62,807 nucleotides of DNA, from positions 1 to 62,807 of the forward strand of contig NZ_JAEMUX010000052.1 of the NCBI RefSeq assembly GCF_016598475.1. The letters run 5' to 3'. The DNA is from Streptomyces adelaidensis (GTDB taxonomy: Bacteria; Actinomycetota; Actinomycetes; Streptomycetales; Streptomycetaceae). Numbering within the stretch: the stretch's first letter is position 1; each line of letters begins with the position of its first letter. This document shows, one piece after another, positions 36,842 through 47,076 of the stretch. Below the pieces are notes generated by a model that was not told where the DNA came from, did no database searches, and was given only the letters and a program-made list of their open reading frames with translations. Both the position numbers and the translations under genes were made by a program.

Positions 36842-38245
36842 GCCGTCCGCTCCAGGACCGGCGGCGCCCAAGCGGCCTGGTGTGCCTGCCACAGCACGAC
36901 CACCGCGAGCACTCCTCCGCACACCGCCAGGACGATCTGCTCGGTGTCGGCCGGGTCGCCGCTCGGCAGGACGGCGAGCGCGAGGACCCCGCTGGCGGCC
37001 GCGACCCGGCGCTGCACGGAGGCGTTCGCCGCGGCCGCGGCGATGAGGAACAGGCCCCACAGGGCGTACCAGGGCCGGACCGCCGGGCCGAGCAGCGCCA
37101 CCACGGCCAGGCTGAGGCCCAGCGCGTACACCGGGCCGGGTCTGAGGCGGAGCCATATGAAGAGGACGACGGCCAGGGTCACCAGCAGTCCGGCCGCGCG
37201 CCAGGCCGGGAGCGCGAGGGGTGCCAGGTCGCTGCCGAAGTCGTGGAGCAGGGTGCCGGTGGCGCGGCCCAGGACGCTGGTGGGCGACCAGTTCTGCGGG
37301 GAGAGCGGGGTGCGCAGGGCGGCGATCCAGCCGTATCCCGTGCCGGTCAGGGCGGTCGCGGCGGCCGTGGTGGCCGAGGCGACGGCCACCGTGGTCAGGG
37401 TCGTCCGTATCCATCCGGTGCGGCCGCGCATCACGATCACCGCCGGCAGGCCGAGCGCGGCGGGTGCCTTGACCAGGGCGGCGAGCGTCACGAGGGCCAC
37501 GCCGAGGACGTACCAGCGGCCTCGCCCGGCGACCAGTGCGACGCCCAGCAGCCCGAGCATCATCGCGTCGTTGTGGGCCCCGGCCACGAGGTGCAGGAGC
37601 ACGAGCGGGTTGAGTGCGCCGAGCCAGAGCGCGGCGGCCGGGTCCGCGTCGCTGTGCCGGGCGAGCCGGGGCAGCGCCACGGCCATCAGGGCCACACCGA
37701 GCAGGGCGATCACGCGCATGCCGATGAGCCCGGCCGGTATCCGCCCCTCGGTGAGACCGGAGAGCCCGGAGGCCAGGGCGAGAAAGACCGGCCCGTACGG
37801 CGTCGCCGTGTGCTGCCACATGGGTGCCACCTCGTCGGCGAGCGGTCCGCCGAGCCGGGCGGGCCCGTGTGTGTAGACGTCGATGTGCGCGTCGACCATG
37901 GCGCCCTGGGCGAGGTAGCTGTACACGTCCCGGCTGAACAGGGGTGGCGCGAGCAGCAGCGGCGCCGCCCAGACGGCCAGTACGAGGAGCAGGGCGCGGG
38001 GCGTCGGGGGTTCGGGGGTTCGGGCCGCGTATCACCTTGCCCAGCAGCACCCAGGCGGCTATCAGCAGGACGACGCCGAAGTAGACACCGACCAGGCCCA
38101 GTGCTCCGCGCCCCGAGGTGGGTGACAGCAGGTCCTGGACCGGCAGGGCACCGGCGGTCTCACCTCCCAGGGCGAGGAAAGCGGATCCGGCCAGGCCGAG
38201 GGCCTGGCAGCGGCGGAGGTCGACGGGGAAAGCAATGGCCAACAC
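36838..38245 (-). pseudogene. MptB-like alpha-1,6-mannosyltransferase, frameshifted near N-terminus
   Basis: The main frame (from about 38000) encodes RDVYSYLAQGAMVDAHIDVY, TPYGPVF and AGAHNDAMMLGLLG, typical of polyprenol-phosphomannose-dependent alpha-1,6-mannosyltransferases (MptB type). The first roughly 75 residues with two membrane helices (LGLAGSAFLALGGETAGALP and GLVGVYFGVVLLIAAWVLLG) are in another frame. The shift falls in the G/C runs at 37999-38025, where one extra base would explain it. Start GTG 38245 is tentative. It is followed without a gap by the GT87 gene; the pair probably acts on the same glycan. Confidence 0.82.
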
Positions 38246-38378
38246 TCGGTCAGCGTGTCGACGCCGGGTGGCGGGGAGGCGACGCGGCGCCCTCCAGTCG
38301 GGTACCGGAACGTGACCATGAGCGAACCCGCCGTCCCGGACGGGTCGGCGGGTCGGCCCTACCGCGCTGTGGTGCCGA

Positions 38379-38771
38379 TCAGCAGGAGGACGCCGTGTCG
38401 ATCCTGATGCCGGTCACGGTGTTGCCCGCGGGGAAGGTCGCCGTGTGGTTCGGCGGCAGGCAGAGGTACTGGGTCGCGCCGGTGCTGTCGACGACGTAGC
38501 GCAGATACGCCCGGTCGTCGTTGCGGGTGTTGTGCACCTTGTCCGCGCCACGGCTGTTGGCGCCGAGGTTCTGGTAGGACGTCGTGACGTCCTGGTACGC
38601 GGCTGTGTAGCTGGCGTTGTTCCAGTTGGAGACGGTGAGGTAGAAACAGACGCGGGGGTAGCCGCACCCGTTGTAGGAATCGGCCGACGCGGTGGGGGCC
38701 ATGGCCAGCGTGGTGGCGGCGACAGCGGCAGCGGTCGTACCGATGACAGCCAATCTCTTGGTCATGTTCAT
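38379..38771 (-). CDS. Small secreted cysteine-containing protein
   Basis: A 130-residue protein with a clear Sec signal peptide (MNMTKRLAVIGTTAAAVAAT, cleavage near TASADS). The mature part of about 100 residues has four cysteines (GCGYPRVC, QYLC, SSC) and is rich in Asn, Tyr and Thr. It resembles small Streptomyces extracellular proteins of the peptidase-inhibitor I36/crystallin-like type, but I do not recognise a definite family. Monocistronic by position. Confidence 0.78.
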   Translation of the reverse strand: MNMTKRLAVIGTTAAAVAATTLAMAPTASADSYNGCGYPRVCFYLTVSNWNNASYTAAYQDVTTSYQNLGANSRGADKVHNTRNDDRAYLRYVVDSTGATQYLCLPPNHTATFPAGNTVTGIRIDTASSC

Positions 38772-38837
38772 GCCGCACAATCCTGCGAGCGGAACGTCTC
38801 CACCGTAAGCGCGTTTTCGGCCGAATGGTATGAGAGG

Positions 38838-39776
38838 TCAGAAAACAGACAATCCTGTGAGCGTCGTGAACCGGTCCAGCGCCGCCACTCCCGCCACCGA
38901 GTTGCCCCGCTCGTCCAGACCCGGGCTCCATACGCACAGCGTGCAGCGGCCCGGTACGACCGCGATGATGCCGCCGCCCACCCCGCTCTTGCCGGGCAGG
39001 CCCACGCGGTAGGCGAAGTCGCCGGCCGCGTCGTACGTGCCGCAGGTGAGCATGACCGCGTTGACCTGCTTCGCCTGACTGCGCGTCAGAAAACGGGTGC
39101 CGTCGGCGCGTACGCCGTGCCGGGCCAGGAAGGTGGTGGCGAGGGCCAGGTCGGCGCAGGAGGCGGTGAGGGAGCACTGGCGGAAGTACTGCTCCAGCAG
39201 GACCGGCACCGGGTTGCCGATGTTGCCGTACGACGCCATGAAATGGGCGAGGGCGGCGTTGCGGTCGCCGTGGGCGGACTCGGACGCGGCGATCTCCCGG
39301 TCGAAGTCCAGGCCCGGGTTGCCGCTCTCCGCGCGGAGGAAGGACAGCAGCTCGCCGGCCGCGTCGCCGGTACGGCTCTGGAGGCGGTCGGTGACGACGA
39401 GGGCGCCCGCGTTGATGAACGGGTTGCGCGGGATGCCGTTCTCGTACTCCAGCTGGACCAGGGAGTTGAAGGGGTTGCCGGAGGGCTCGCGGCCCACGTG
39501 CTCCCAGAGGACGGCGCCCTCCCGGGCCAGGTCGAGGGCGAGGGTGAAGACCTTGGTGATGGACTGCGTGGAGAACGGCTCCCGCCAGTCCCCCACGCCG
39601 TACACCGTGCCGTCGAGCTCTGCGACGGCCATGCCGAAGCGGCCCGGATCGCGGGCCGCGAGCGCCGGGATGTAGTCGGCGGGCCGGCCCCGGGCCGGAG
39701 TCTGCTCCATCTCCTCGGCGATGCGCTCCAGGACCGGCTGGAAGGTGAGGGACGACGTCGTTGTCATGATCACCAT
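38838..39776 (-). CDS. glsA: Glutaminase A
   Basis: A roughly 310-residue serine-dependent beta-lactamase-like glutaminase. The catalytic SxxK is in FSTQSITKVFTLAL (about 70). SGNPFNSLVQLEYENGIPRNPF, NAGALVV and the C-terminal GKSGVGGGIIAVVPG are family signatures. It converts glutamine to glutamate and ammonia. Three in-frame starts are close together (ATG 39776, GTG 39773, ATG 39767); the GGAGGG position fits GTG 39773 best. It is followed upstream on the same strand by aspartase and asparaginase, giving an amide-nitrogen theme. Confidence 0.93.
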   Translation of the reverse strand: MVIMTTTSSLTFQPVLERIAEEMEQTPARGRPADYIPALAARDPGRFGMAVAELDGTVYGVGDWREPFSTQSITKVFTLALDLAREGAVLWEHVGREPSGNPFNSLVQLEYENGIPRNPFINAGALVVTDRLQSRTGDAAGELLSFLRAESGNPGLDFDREIAASESAHGDRNAALAHFMASYGNIGNPVPVLLEQYFRQCSLTASCADLALATTFLARHGVRADGTRFLTRSQAKQVNAVMLTCGTYDAAGDFAYRVGLPGKSGVGGGIIAVVPGRCTLCVWSPGLDERGNSVAGVAALDRFTTLTGLSVF

Positions 39777-39869
39777 TGTCCCTCCGCGCCGGTCCTGGCG
39801 CGTCGTCACCGGTCGGGGATGAGGCGGGAGCAGGGCGGGTCGGGGGTGCGCCCGGCCCGCCCCTCGGGG

Positions 39870-41282
<1,413 letters not shown>

Positions 41283-41399
41283 GGCGGTACGGGTCCTCTT
41301 CTTTGAGGTGGGTGCGGGTGGGCCCCGGTCGTGCGTGGCCTCGGTGGGGCCGCGCCTTCGTGGGACGGTCGGTCGGTCGCAGGGGAGACGAGTTCGGGT

Positions 41400-41495
41400 G
41401 GGCCGAAGGTTCAGACTGATCTCGGTTCACACGGCTCCGGGTTCAGACGGATCCGGCTTCGGACGGCTCCGGGTTCAGACGGCTCCGGGTTCAGA
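41400..41495. repeat. 16-bp tandem repeat array, six units
   Basis: Six contiguous 16-base units; the best-conserved are cggctccgggttcaga at 41432, 41464 and 41480, with diverged units at 41400, 41416 and 41448. The last unit includes the stop codon of the asparaginase gene (41491-41493). It fills the gap between asparaginase and aspA. Confidence 0.8.
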
Positions 41496-42555
41496 CGGAC
41501 GTGGCGTCCGTGAGCGGGTCGAGGGCGCGGGCCGGCCGGATGTGTCCGACCACCTCGCCGCCGCCGAACAGCGGGGCGCCCGCGAACGCGGCGAGGGCCG
41601 CCGGGTCGACGCCGGCGCGGGCGAGGGCCGCAGCGGTGACGGGGATCCGGGCCCGGTCGGCGCCATCGGCGATCTTCACGGCGACGGCCCGGCCGTCCGG
41701 GAGCGCGGCCACCTGGACGCCCTCGAAGCCGTCCTTGCTGAGCAGCCCGGGCACCGCCCGCATCAGCGCCGCCACGTCGCGGCCGGCGCCGGACGCCATC
41801 TCGGGGTGCTCGCGCATCGCGTCGGCGACGACGCGCTCGGGGGTGTCCTCGGCGGCGGTGGTGATCCGGGCGAGGGCGCGGGCCAGGCCGTGCAGGGAGA
41901 CGGAGAAGAGGGGGGCGCCGCAACCGTCCACGGTCACCTGGGCGATGGCCTGCCCGGTGAGGTCCTCGACGATCTCGGCGATGGCCTGCTGCAACGGGTG
42001 GGCGGGGTCGAGGTAGTCGTCGAGGGACCAGTTGTTGAGCTTGCAGGTGTAGAGCATGGCCGCGTGCTTGCCGGAGCAGTTCTGCGCGAGCCGGGAGGGC
42101 CGGCGCCCGTCCCGTATCCAGGTGTCGCGGACGGCGGGGGCGTACGGCATGTCGGTGACGTTGCGCAGGTCGTGCTCGGTGGCCCCGGCCAGCTCCAGGA
42201 TGCGCCGGGCTCCGGCGAGGTGGCGTTCCTCGCCGGAGTGGCTGGCCGCGGTCAGGGACAGCAGTTCGCCGTCCAGGGGCAGTCCGGCGCGCAGCATGGC
42301 CACGGCCTGGACCGGCTTGAGCGCCGACCGGGGGTAGAACGCCGCCTCGATGTCGCCGAGTTGGAGTTTCACCTCCCCGTCGGCACCCAGCACCACGACG
42401 GAGCCGTAGTGGATGCCCTCGATGACACCTCCGCGTACGAGGTGGGCGACGGGGGCGTGGAGCGGTTCCCGGATCGCGGGGGCCGCGCCCACCGGAGCCG
42501 CAGGGATCGCCGCGGCGCCGGTGGTCGTGGGGTCGTACATCACTGCGTGGTTCAC
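41491..42555 (-). CDS. L-asparaginase II family (Rhizobium-type)
   Basis: A 354-residue PF06089 asparaginase, unrelated to the E. coli enzymes. The SxxK-type catalytic pair is in YPRSALKPVQAVAML, with SHSGEERH and NCSGKHAAMLYTC as further family motifs. It hydrolyses asparagine to aspartate. GTG at 42555 is preferred: GGAG lies seven bases upstream and the start overlaps the permease stop by 4 bases. An ATG at 42540 lacks a ribosome site. Middle of the regulator-permease-asparaginase operon. Confidence 0.9.
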   Translation of the reverse strand: MNHAVMYDPTTTGAAAIPAAPVGAAPAIREPLHAPVAHLVRGGVIEGIHYGSVVVLGADGEVKLQLGDIEAAFYPRSALKPVQAVAMLRAGLPLDGELLSLTAASHSGEERHLAGARRILELAGATEHDLRNVTDMPYAPAVRDTWIRDGRRPSRLAQNCSGKHAAMLYTCKLNNWSLDDYLDPAHPLQQAIAEIVEDLTGQAIAQVTVDGCGAPLFSVSLHGLARALARITTAAEDTPERVVADAMREHPEMASGAGRDVAALMRAVPGLLSKDGFEGVQVAALPDGRAVAVKIADGADRARIPVTAAALARAGVDPAALAAFAGAPLFGGGEVVGHIRPARALDPLTDATSV

Positions 42556-44000
42556 TTCTTCACTCCGGCCGACTGCTGGGCGACCCTGCGTCGCACGCCG
42601 AACCACCCCGCGATCAGCGCCAATACGATCAGGGGAAGGCACAGCACGGTCGTCCGGCCGGCGCCGCCGTCCGCGTACATCAGGACCAGGACCGACGCCA
42701 GGAAGAACAGCGTCACCAGCTCGGTCCACGGGGAGCCCGGCAGCCGGTAGCCCGGCCGGGTCAGCTCGCCCCTCTCGGTCTTCTGCCAGAAGAGCAGGTG
42801 GCAGACCATGATCATGCCCCAGGTGGCGAGGATGCCGATCGCGGCGAAGTTGAGCACGATCTCGAACGCCTCGGCCGGGACCACGAAGTTCAGCCCGACG
42901 CCCAGCACACAGATGCCGCTGGTGAGCAGGATGCCGCCGTAGGGGACCTGGCTGCGGCTCATCACGCCGGTGAACTTCGGGGCGGAGCCCGCCACCGCCA
43001 TGGAGCGCAGGATGCGGCCGGTGGAGTACAGGCCCGAGTTGAGCGAGGACATGGCCGCGGTCATCACGACCAGGTTCATGATTCCGCCGGCCGCCGGGAT
43101 GCCGATGTTGGAGAGCACGGTGACGAAGGGGCTCTCGCCCCCCTTGTACGAGGACCAGGGCAGCAGCATCGCAAGGAGCAGGACGGAGCCCACGTAGAAC
43201 AGGCCGACGCGCCACATGATCGAGTTGATCGCCTTCGGCATGATCTTCTCAGGGTTCTCGGTCTCGCCCGCCGCGACGCCGACCAGTTCGACGGAGGCGT
43301 AGGCGAAGACGACGCCCTGGATGATCAGCAGCATGGGCAGCAGGCCGTTGGGGAAGATGCCGCCGTTGTCGGTGATCAGGGACGGGCCGGGGGTGTGGCC
43401 GTCGACGGGCTGCTGGGTGACCAGCAGGAAGATCCCGATCAGCATGAAGATGACGAGCGCGCTGACCTTGATGATCGCGAACCAGAACTCCAGTTCGCCG
43501 AACATCTTCACCGAGATCAGGTTCACGGTGAGGACGACCGCGAGCGCGATGAGCGCGATGACCCACTGCGGGATGTCGGAGAACATGCCCCAGTAGTGGG
43601 TGTAGAGGGCTACCGCGGTGATGTCGGCGATACCGGTGGTGGCCCAGTTCAGGAAGTACATCCAGCCGGCCGTGTAGGCGCCCTTCTCGCCGAGGAACTC
43701 CCGGGCGTAGGACACGAAGGCGCCGGACGAGGGCCGGTAGAGGACCAGTTCACCGAGGGCGCGGACGACGAGGAAGGCGAAGAGTCCGCAGACCGCGTAC
43801 GCGATGAAGAGGGACGGGCCGGCGTCGGCGAGACGGCCGCCGGCGCCGAGGAACAGGCCGGTACCGATCGCGCCGCCGATGGCGATCATGTTGACGTGGC
43901 GGGCCTTCAGGGACTTGCTGTAGCCGGCGTCCCCGGCGTCGACATGCGCGGGGATCTGTCCGGCCTGTGCGACGTCTTTGTCGAGGGACTGCTCGCTCAC
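42552..44000 (-). CDS. Amino acid permease (AnsP-like, APC family)
   Basis: A 482-residue APC transporter with 12 helices. The AAT-family signature HVNMIAIGGAIGTGLFLGAG is at the first helix and SSGAFVSYAREF after helix 3. Co-transcription with asparaginase makes asparagine the likely cargo. The ATG overlaps the stop of the FadR-type gene (ATGA) and its stop overlaps the asparaginase start. Confidence 0.92.
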   Translation of the reverse strand: MSEQSLDKDVAQAGQIPAHVDAGDAGYSKSLKARHVNMIAIGGAIGTGLFLGAGGRLADAGPSLFIAYAVCGLFAFLVVRALGELVLYRPSSGAFVSYAREFLGEKGAYTAGWMYFLNWATTGIADITAVALYTHYWGMFSDIPQWVIALIALAVVLTVNLISVKMFGELEFWFAIIKVSALVIFMLIGIFLLVTQQPVDGHTPGPSLITDNGGIFPNGLLPMLLIIQGVVFAYASVELVGVAAGETENPEKIMPKAINSIMWRVGLFYVGSVLLLAMLLPWSSYKGGESPFVTVLSNIGIPAAGGIMNLVVMTAAMSSLNSGLYSTGRILRSMAVAGSAPKFTGVMSRSQVPYGGILLTSGICVLGVGLNFVVPAEAFEIVLNFAAIGILATWGMIMVCHLLFWQKTERGELTRPGYRLPGSPWTELVTLFFLASVLVLMYADGGAGRTTVLCLPLIVLALIAGWFGVRRRVAQQSAGVKK

Positions 44001-44728
44001 GTCTCGCGTCCGCCTTCCGTGGAGCTGTCCGTGCGCGGGGAACGCACGATGTCGGTGAGGGTGGTCTCGACGCGGTCGAGGTGGTGGGACATGGCCTCCA
44101 CCGCGTCGAGTTCGGAACCGTCGATCAGCGCCTCGACGATGGCCCGGTGCTCGCGGTTGGACTGCTCACGGCGGCCGCCCAGCTCGTTGAGGAAGGCCGA
44201 CTGGCGGGCCAGCGCGTCCCGGATCTCCTCGATCACCCGGCGGAACACCGGGTTCTGGGCGGCCTCGGCCACGGTGAGGTGGAAGAGCGTGTCCATGGCC
44301 ACCCAGGCGGTGGTGTCGGTCTCCCGCTCCATCCGGTCCAGGAGGTGGGCCAGCCGGTCCAGGTTCTCCGGCGTGCGGCGCACCGCCGCGTAACCGGCGA
44401 CCGGGATCTCCACGTGCCGGCGCACCTCGAGCAGATCGCTGGCCGCGTAGTCGCCGAAGGTGGGGTCCTCGACGGCGTTCGCGATCACGAAGGTGCCCTT
44501 GCCGGTACGGGACTGGGTCAGGCCCATCACCTGGAGGGCGCGCAGCGCCTCGCGGAGCACCGGGCGGCTCACTTCGAGCTGCCGGCAGAGCTCCGCCTCG
44601 GAGGGGAGCTTGTCGCCGATGGCGTACATGCCGCGCTCGATGGAGCCGCGGAGGTGGGTGAGCACCGCTTCCATGGCGCTGACGCGCCGGGGTGCCGAGC
44701 CACCTGTCTGGCTGTCTGACAGGTTCAC
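43997..44728 (-). CDS. FadR/GntR family transcriptional regulator
   Basis: A 243-residue FCD-type GntR regulator. The winged helix covers about residues 15-85 (LPSEAELCRQLEVSRPVLRE, ALRALQVMGL) and the helical effector domain the rest, with metal/ligand histidines in FHLTVAEAA and REHRAIVEAL. GTG at 44728 is chosen because a good promoter ends seven bases before it, implying a leaderless mRNA; an in-frame GTG at 44749 lies inside the promoter. It heads the asparagine operon and probably represses it in response to an amino acid or related acid. Confidence 0.9.
   Translation of the reverse strand: MNLSDSQTGGSAPRRVSAMEAVLTHLRGSIERGMYAIGDKLPSEAELCRQLEVSRPVLREALRALQVMGLTQSRTGKGTFVIANAVEDPTFGDYAASDLLEVRRHVEIPVAGYAAVRRTPENLDRLAHLLDRMERETDTTAWVAMDTLFHLTVAEAAQNPVFRRVIEEIRDALARQSAFLNELGGRREQSNREHRAIVEALIDGSELDAVEAMSHHLDRVETTLTDIVRSPRTDSSTEGGRET
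44702..44724 (-). promoter_or_regulatory. FadR-type operator overlapping the start of the regulator gene
   Basis: ACCTGTC (44702-44708) and GACAGGT (44718-44724) are exact inverted arms. Inside lies the palindrome CTGTC-T-GACAG (44712-44722). It occupies about +4 to +26 relative to the inferred leaderless transcription start, ideal for autorepression. Confidence 0.65.
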
Positions 44729-44735
44729 GGGGGTG

Positions 44736-44765
44736 ATCCTGCGGGTCACGGGAGGGGGCTGTCAA
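44736..44765 (-). promoter_or_regulatory. Promoter of the asparagine operon
   Basis: On the minus strand TTGACA (44765-44760) and CAGGAT (44741-44736) are 18 bases apart. The GTG start codon lies seven bases after the -10 box, so the transcript should be leaderless. Confidence 0.7.
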
Positions 44766-44818
44766 GGGGGTGGCGATTCGATCTTGCAGTCGTGGACGGA
44801 CAGGGATCGGCCGTCGGT

Positions 44819-45016
44819 CATGGATCAGCCGTGGATCAACCGCGGCTCAGCCGTGGATCAACCGTGGATCAACCGCGGCTCAGACATGGATCAACCGTGG
44901 ATCAACCGTGGATCAACCGCGGCTCAGCCGTGGATCAACCGTGGATCAACCGTGGATCAACCGCGGCTCAGCCGTGGATCAACCGTGGATCAACCGCGGC
45001 TCAGCCGCGGCTCGCT
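44819..45016. repeat. 11-bp tandem array, 18 units, upstream of the asparagine operon promoter
   Basis: Eighteen contiguous 11-base units of two types: A (cgtggatcaac, with c-a-tggatca variants at units 1 and 7) and B (cgcggctcagc, with a diverged last unit). The order is A A B A A B A A A B A A A B A A B B. The period equals about one helical turn, so each unit faces the same side of the DNA. The array ends about 50 bases upstream of the -35 box. It contains no stop codon on the plus strand in any frame, which creates false reading frames. Confidence 0.9.
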
Positions 45017-45028
45017 CGCGAGCGAGCC
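45009..45028 (-). terminator. 20-bp perfect palindrome after uppP
   Basis: GGCTCGCTCG and CGAGCGAGCC are exact complements with no spacer, 14 bases past the uppP stop. It shares its first bases with the last unit of the 11-bp array. Likely terminator without a T-tract. Confidence 0.65.
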
Positions 45029-45041
45029 CGTCGGGTCGCTG

Positions 45042-45875
45042 TCAGCTGAGGCCACCCGCGCCGAGGAGCCCGAAGAGGAGCACGCCGACGACGATCCGGT
45101 AGGACACGAACACGTTGAAGGAGTGCCTGGTCACGAACTTCAGCAGCCAGGCGACCGAGGCGTATGCGACCGCGAACGAGACGGTGGTGCCGACGATCAG
45201 CGGGGCGGCGCCCACCCCCGCCCCGAGGGCGTCCTTCAGCTCGTACAGCCCGGCGCCGGTCAGGGCCGGGATGCCGAGGAAGAAGGAGAGCCGGGTGGCC
45301 GCGACCCGGTCGAGGTCGAGCAGCAGCGCGGTGGACATGGTGGCGCCGGAGCGTGAGAAGCCGGGGAAGAGCAAAGCGAGGATCTGCGAACCGCCGACCA
45401 GCATCGCGTCCCGGAAGCGGGTGTCCTCCTCCCCGCGCCCGCGCCGCCCCATCTGCTCCGCGACCCACATGACACCGCTGCCGGCGAGCAGCGAACCGGC
45501 CACCACCCACAACGAGGCGAGCGGCCCCTCGATCAGCGGCCGCGCGATCAGCCCCACGAACACGATCGGTACCGTCGCGGCGATCACCCACCACGCGAAC
45601 CGGTAGTCGCGGTCCTGCCGCTCCCCCGCGTCGAACAGCCCGCGGAACCACGCGGCGCCGATCCGGGCGAGGTCCTCGCGGAAGTACACGAGCACCGCGG
45701 CGATCGCGCCGACCTGGATGACCGCCGAGAACCCGACGACCGCCTTGTCCTCGACCTGGATCCCCATGAGGCCCTCGGTGATCTTCAGATGACCGGTGGA
45801 GGACACCGGCAGGAACTCGGTCACTCCCTCCACCGCTCCGAGGACGACGGCCTGACCGACGCTGATGGTGCTCAT
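45042..45875 (-). CDS. uppP: Undecaprenyl-diphosphatase
   Basis: A 277-residue BacA/UppP membrane phosphatase with about eight helices. Both catalytic motifs are present: EGVTEFLPVSSTGHL near residue 16 and LLFPGFSRSGATMS near 168. It recycles undecaprenyl diphosphate to the monophosphate carrier for peptidoglycan and wall glycan synthesis. Confidence 0.94.
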   Translation of the reverse strand: MSTISVGQAVVLGAVEGVTEFLPVSSTGHLKITEGLMGIQVEDKAVVGFSAVIQVGAIAAVLVYFREDLARIGAAWFRGLFDAGERQDRDYRFAWWVIAATVPIVFVGLIARPLIEGPLASLWVVAGSLLAGSGVMWVAEQMGRRGRGEEDTRFRDAMLVGGSQILALLFPGFSRSGATMSTALLLDLDRVAATRLSFFLGIPALTGAGLYELKDALGAGVGAAPLIVGTTVSFAVAYASVAWLLKFVTRHSFNVFVSYRIVVGVLLFGLLGAGGLS

Positions 45876-45990
45876 GGGGTCCAGTTCTGCTCGGCGAGGG
45901 CATGACGGACGTACAGCCGGCGGGCGAAGCCATCACGAGTGATCGCGCCGGGGGAGGCAGTCGTACTACAGCCGGGTAAGGGGCCCTCGC

Positions 45991-46365
45991 TCAGGACCAG
46001 AGGGCCTGCGCCGCCGCCACCCCCGCGAAGACCGCGCCCAGCCCCGCCGTCACGCTCGCGACCGCGTTGGCGACGGCGTGGAAGCGGGCGCCGCTCTGGG
46101 CCAGGCGCAGGGTCTCGTAGGAGAAGGTCGAGTACGTGGTGAGCGCCCCGCACAGTCCGGTGCCGAGGAGAAGTTGCAGGTGGGAGCTGGCGGCGCCGGC
46201 CGTCACGGCGCCGGTGAGGAGGCCGAGGACCAGTGATCCGGCGACGTTGACGGTGAAGGTGCCCCAGGGGAAGCCCATGTCGTGGCGGGACTCCACGGCG
46301 CGGTCGGTGAGATAGCGCAGGGGTGCGCCGACCATTCCGCCGATGATGACGAGCACCCAGTTCAT
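45991..46365 (-). CDS. crcB: Fluoride efflux channel subunit CrcB (Fluc), copy A
   Basis: A 124-residue four-helix protein: GGMVGAPLRYLTDR, FPWGTFTVNVAGSLVLGLL and GLCGALTTYSTFSYE are the CrcB/Fluc signatures (conserved Asn, and the GxxGxxTTFSTF sodium-site motif). It overlaps the second CrcB gene by 4 bases. Actinobacteria often use heterodimeric antiparallel Fluc pairs, which fits two adjacent copies. Confidence 0.92.
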   Translation of the reverse strand: MNWVLVIIGGMVGAPLRYLTDRAVESRHDMGFPWGTFTVNVAGSLVLGLLTGAVTAGAASSHLQLLLGTGLCGALTTYSTFSYETLRLAQSGARFHAVANAVASVTAGLGAVFAGVAAAQALWS

Positions 46366-46874
46366 GACGAGCTCTTACCTTTCTCACGCGTTCCGGTCGG
46401 CCCGGCCGGCAGCGCCAGGCGTGCGGCCGTGACCGCCAGCCAGACCGCCGCGAGGGCGGCGAGGAGGGTCGCGGCGAGATAGGCGAGGGCCGTGCCCGGG
46501 TGGCCCTCCTCCATCAGGCGCCGACTGTCGACGGCGTAGGTGGAGAAGGTGGTGAAGCCGCCGAGCACTCCGGTGCCGAAGAAGGGCCGGACCAGCCGGT
46601 GCGCCGCCCGTCTCTCGGTGATCAGGACCATGAGGAGGCCGATCACGAAGCAGCCGACGACGTTCACCCAGAACGTGGTCCAGGGGAAGCCGCCGGCCCC
46701 CGTGGGCCAGAGCAGGGACGCGCTGTAGCGGGCCGCCGCGCCGATGCCGCCGCCGATCGCGACGACCGCGACGACGGGTGCCTGGCCGTGCCAGGGGGCG
46801 GCACGGGGCGGATCGGCGACAGGGGCGTCGGGGGACGGGAGGGCTTCGACCCCGTCGGGGTGCGGGACTGTCAT
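46362..46874 (-). CDS. crcB: Fluoride efflux channel subunit CrcB (Fluc), copy B
   Basis: A 170-residue CrcB with an extra roughly 40-residue acidic/Pro-rich N-terminus. The core shows GGGIGAAARYSASLLWP, FPWTTFWVNVVGCFVIGLL and GVLGGFTTFSTYAVD. First gene of the pair; ATG at 46874 starts MTVPHPDG. I looked for a fluoride riboswitch in 46875-47070 and could not convince myself of one. Confidence 0.9.
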   Translation of the reverse strand: MTVPHPDGVEALPSPDAPVADPPRAAPWHGQAPVVAVVAIGGGIGAAARYSASLLWPTGAGGFPWTTFWVNVVGCFVIGLLMVLITERRAAHRLVRPFFGTGVLGGFTTFSTYAVDSRRLMEEGHPGTALAYLAATLLAALAAVWLAVTAARLALPAGPTGTREKGKSSS

Positions 46875-47076
46875 GCGTGTACGTCTCCTACTCGCCGGGG
46901 CCCGGACGTCCGCCGGGCACACTCCGTCGCGAGCAGGGACCGTTGGCGGCAACGGTGCCGCGGTTCGGGTACGGCGGGCCCCACCGCCGCGCCGCGAGCA
47001 TCGTCGCGGCCGGTCGACAGCGTAACGCGGGGCCCGTCCGCCGTGCACTCGCCGGTGGCGAGCCATGGTCACCGGC

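Noticed and set aside
44819..45016. Possible CRISPR array
   Set aside because: Units are contiguous 11-mers with no spacers, and no cas genes are present.
44460..45356. Open frames with repeated Trp-Ile-Asn-Arg-Gly-Ser units through the 11-bp array
   Set aside because: The 11-base period lacks plus-strand stop codons in all frames, so open frames appear automatically. None has a ribosome binding site or homology, and they are antisense to the regulator and uppP genes.
46875..47070. Fluoride (crcB) riboswitch upstream of the two crcB genes
   Set aside because: A loosely similar AGTAGGAGACG occurs near the start codon, but I could not find the conserved 5' half or a consistent pseudoknot.
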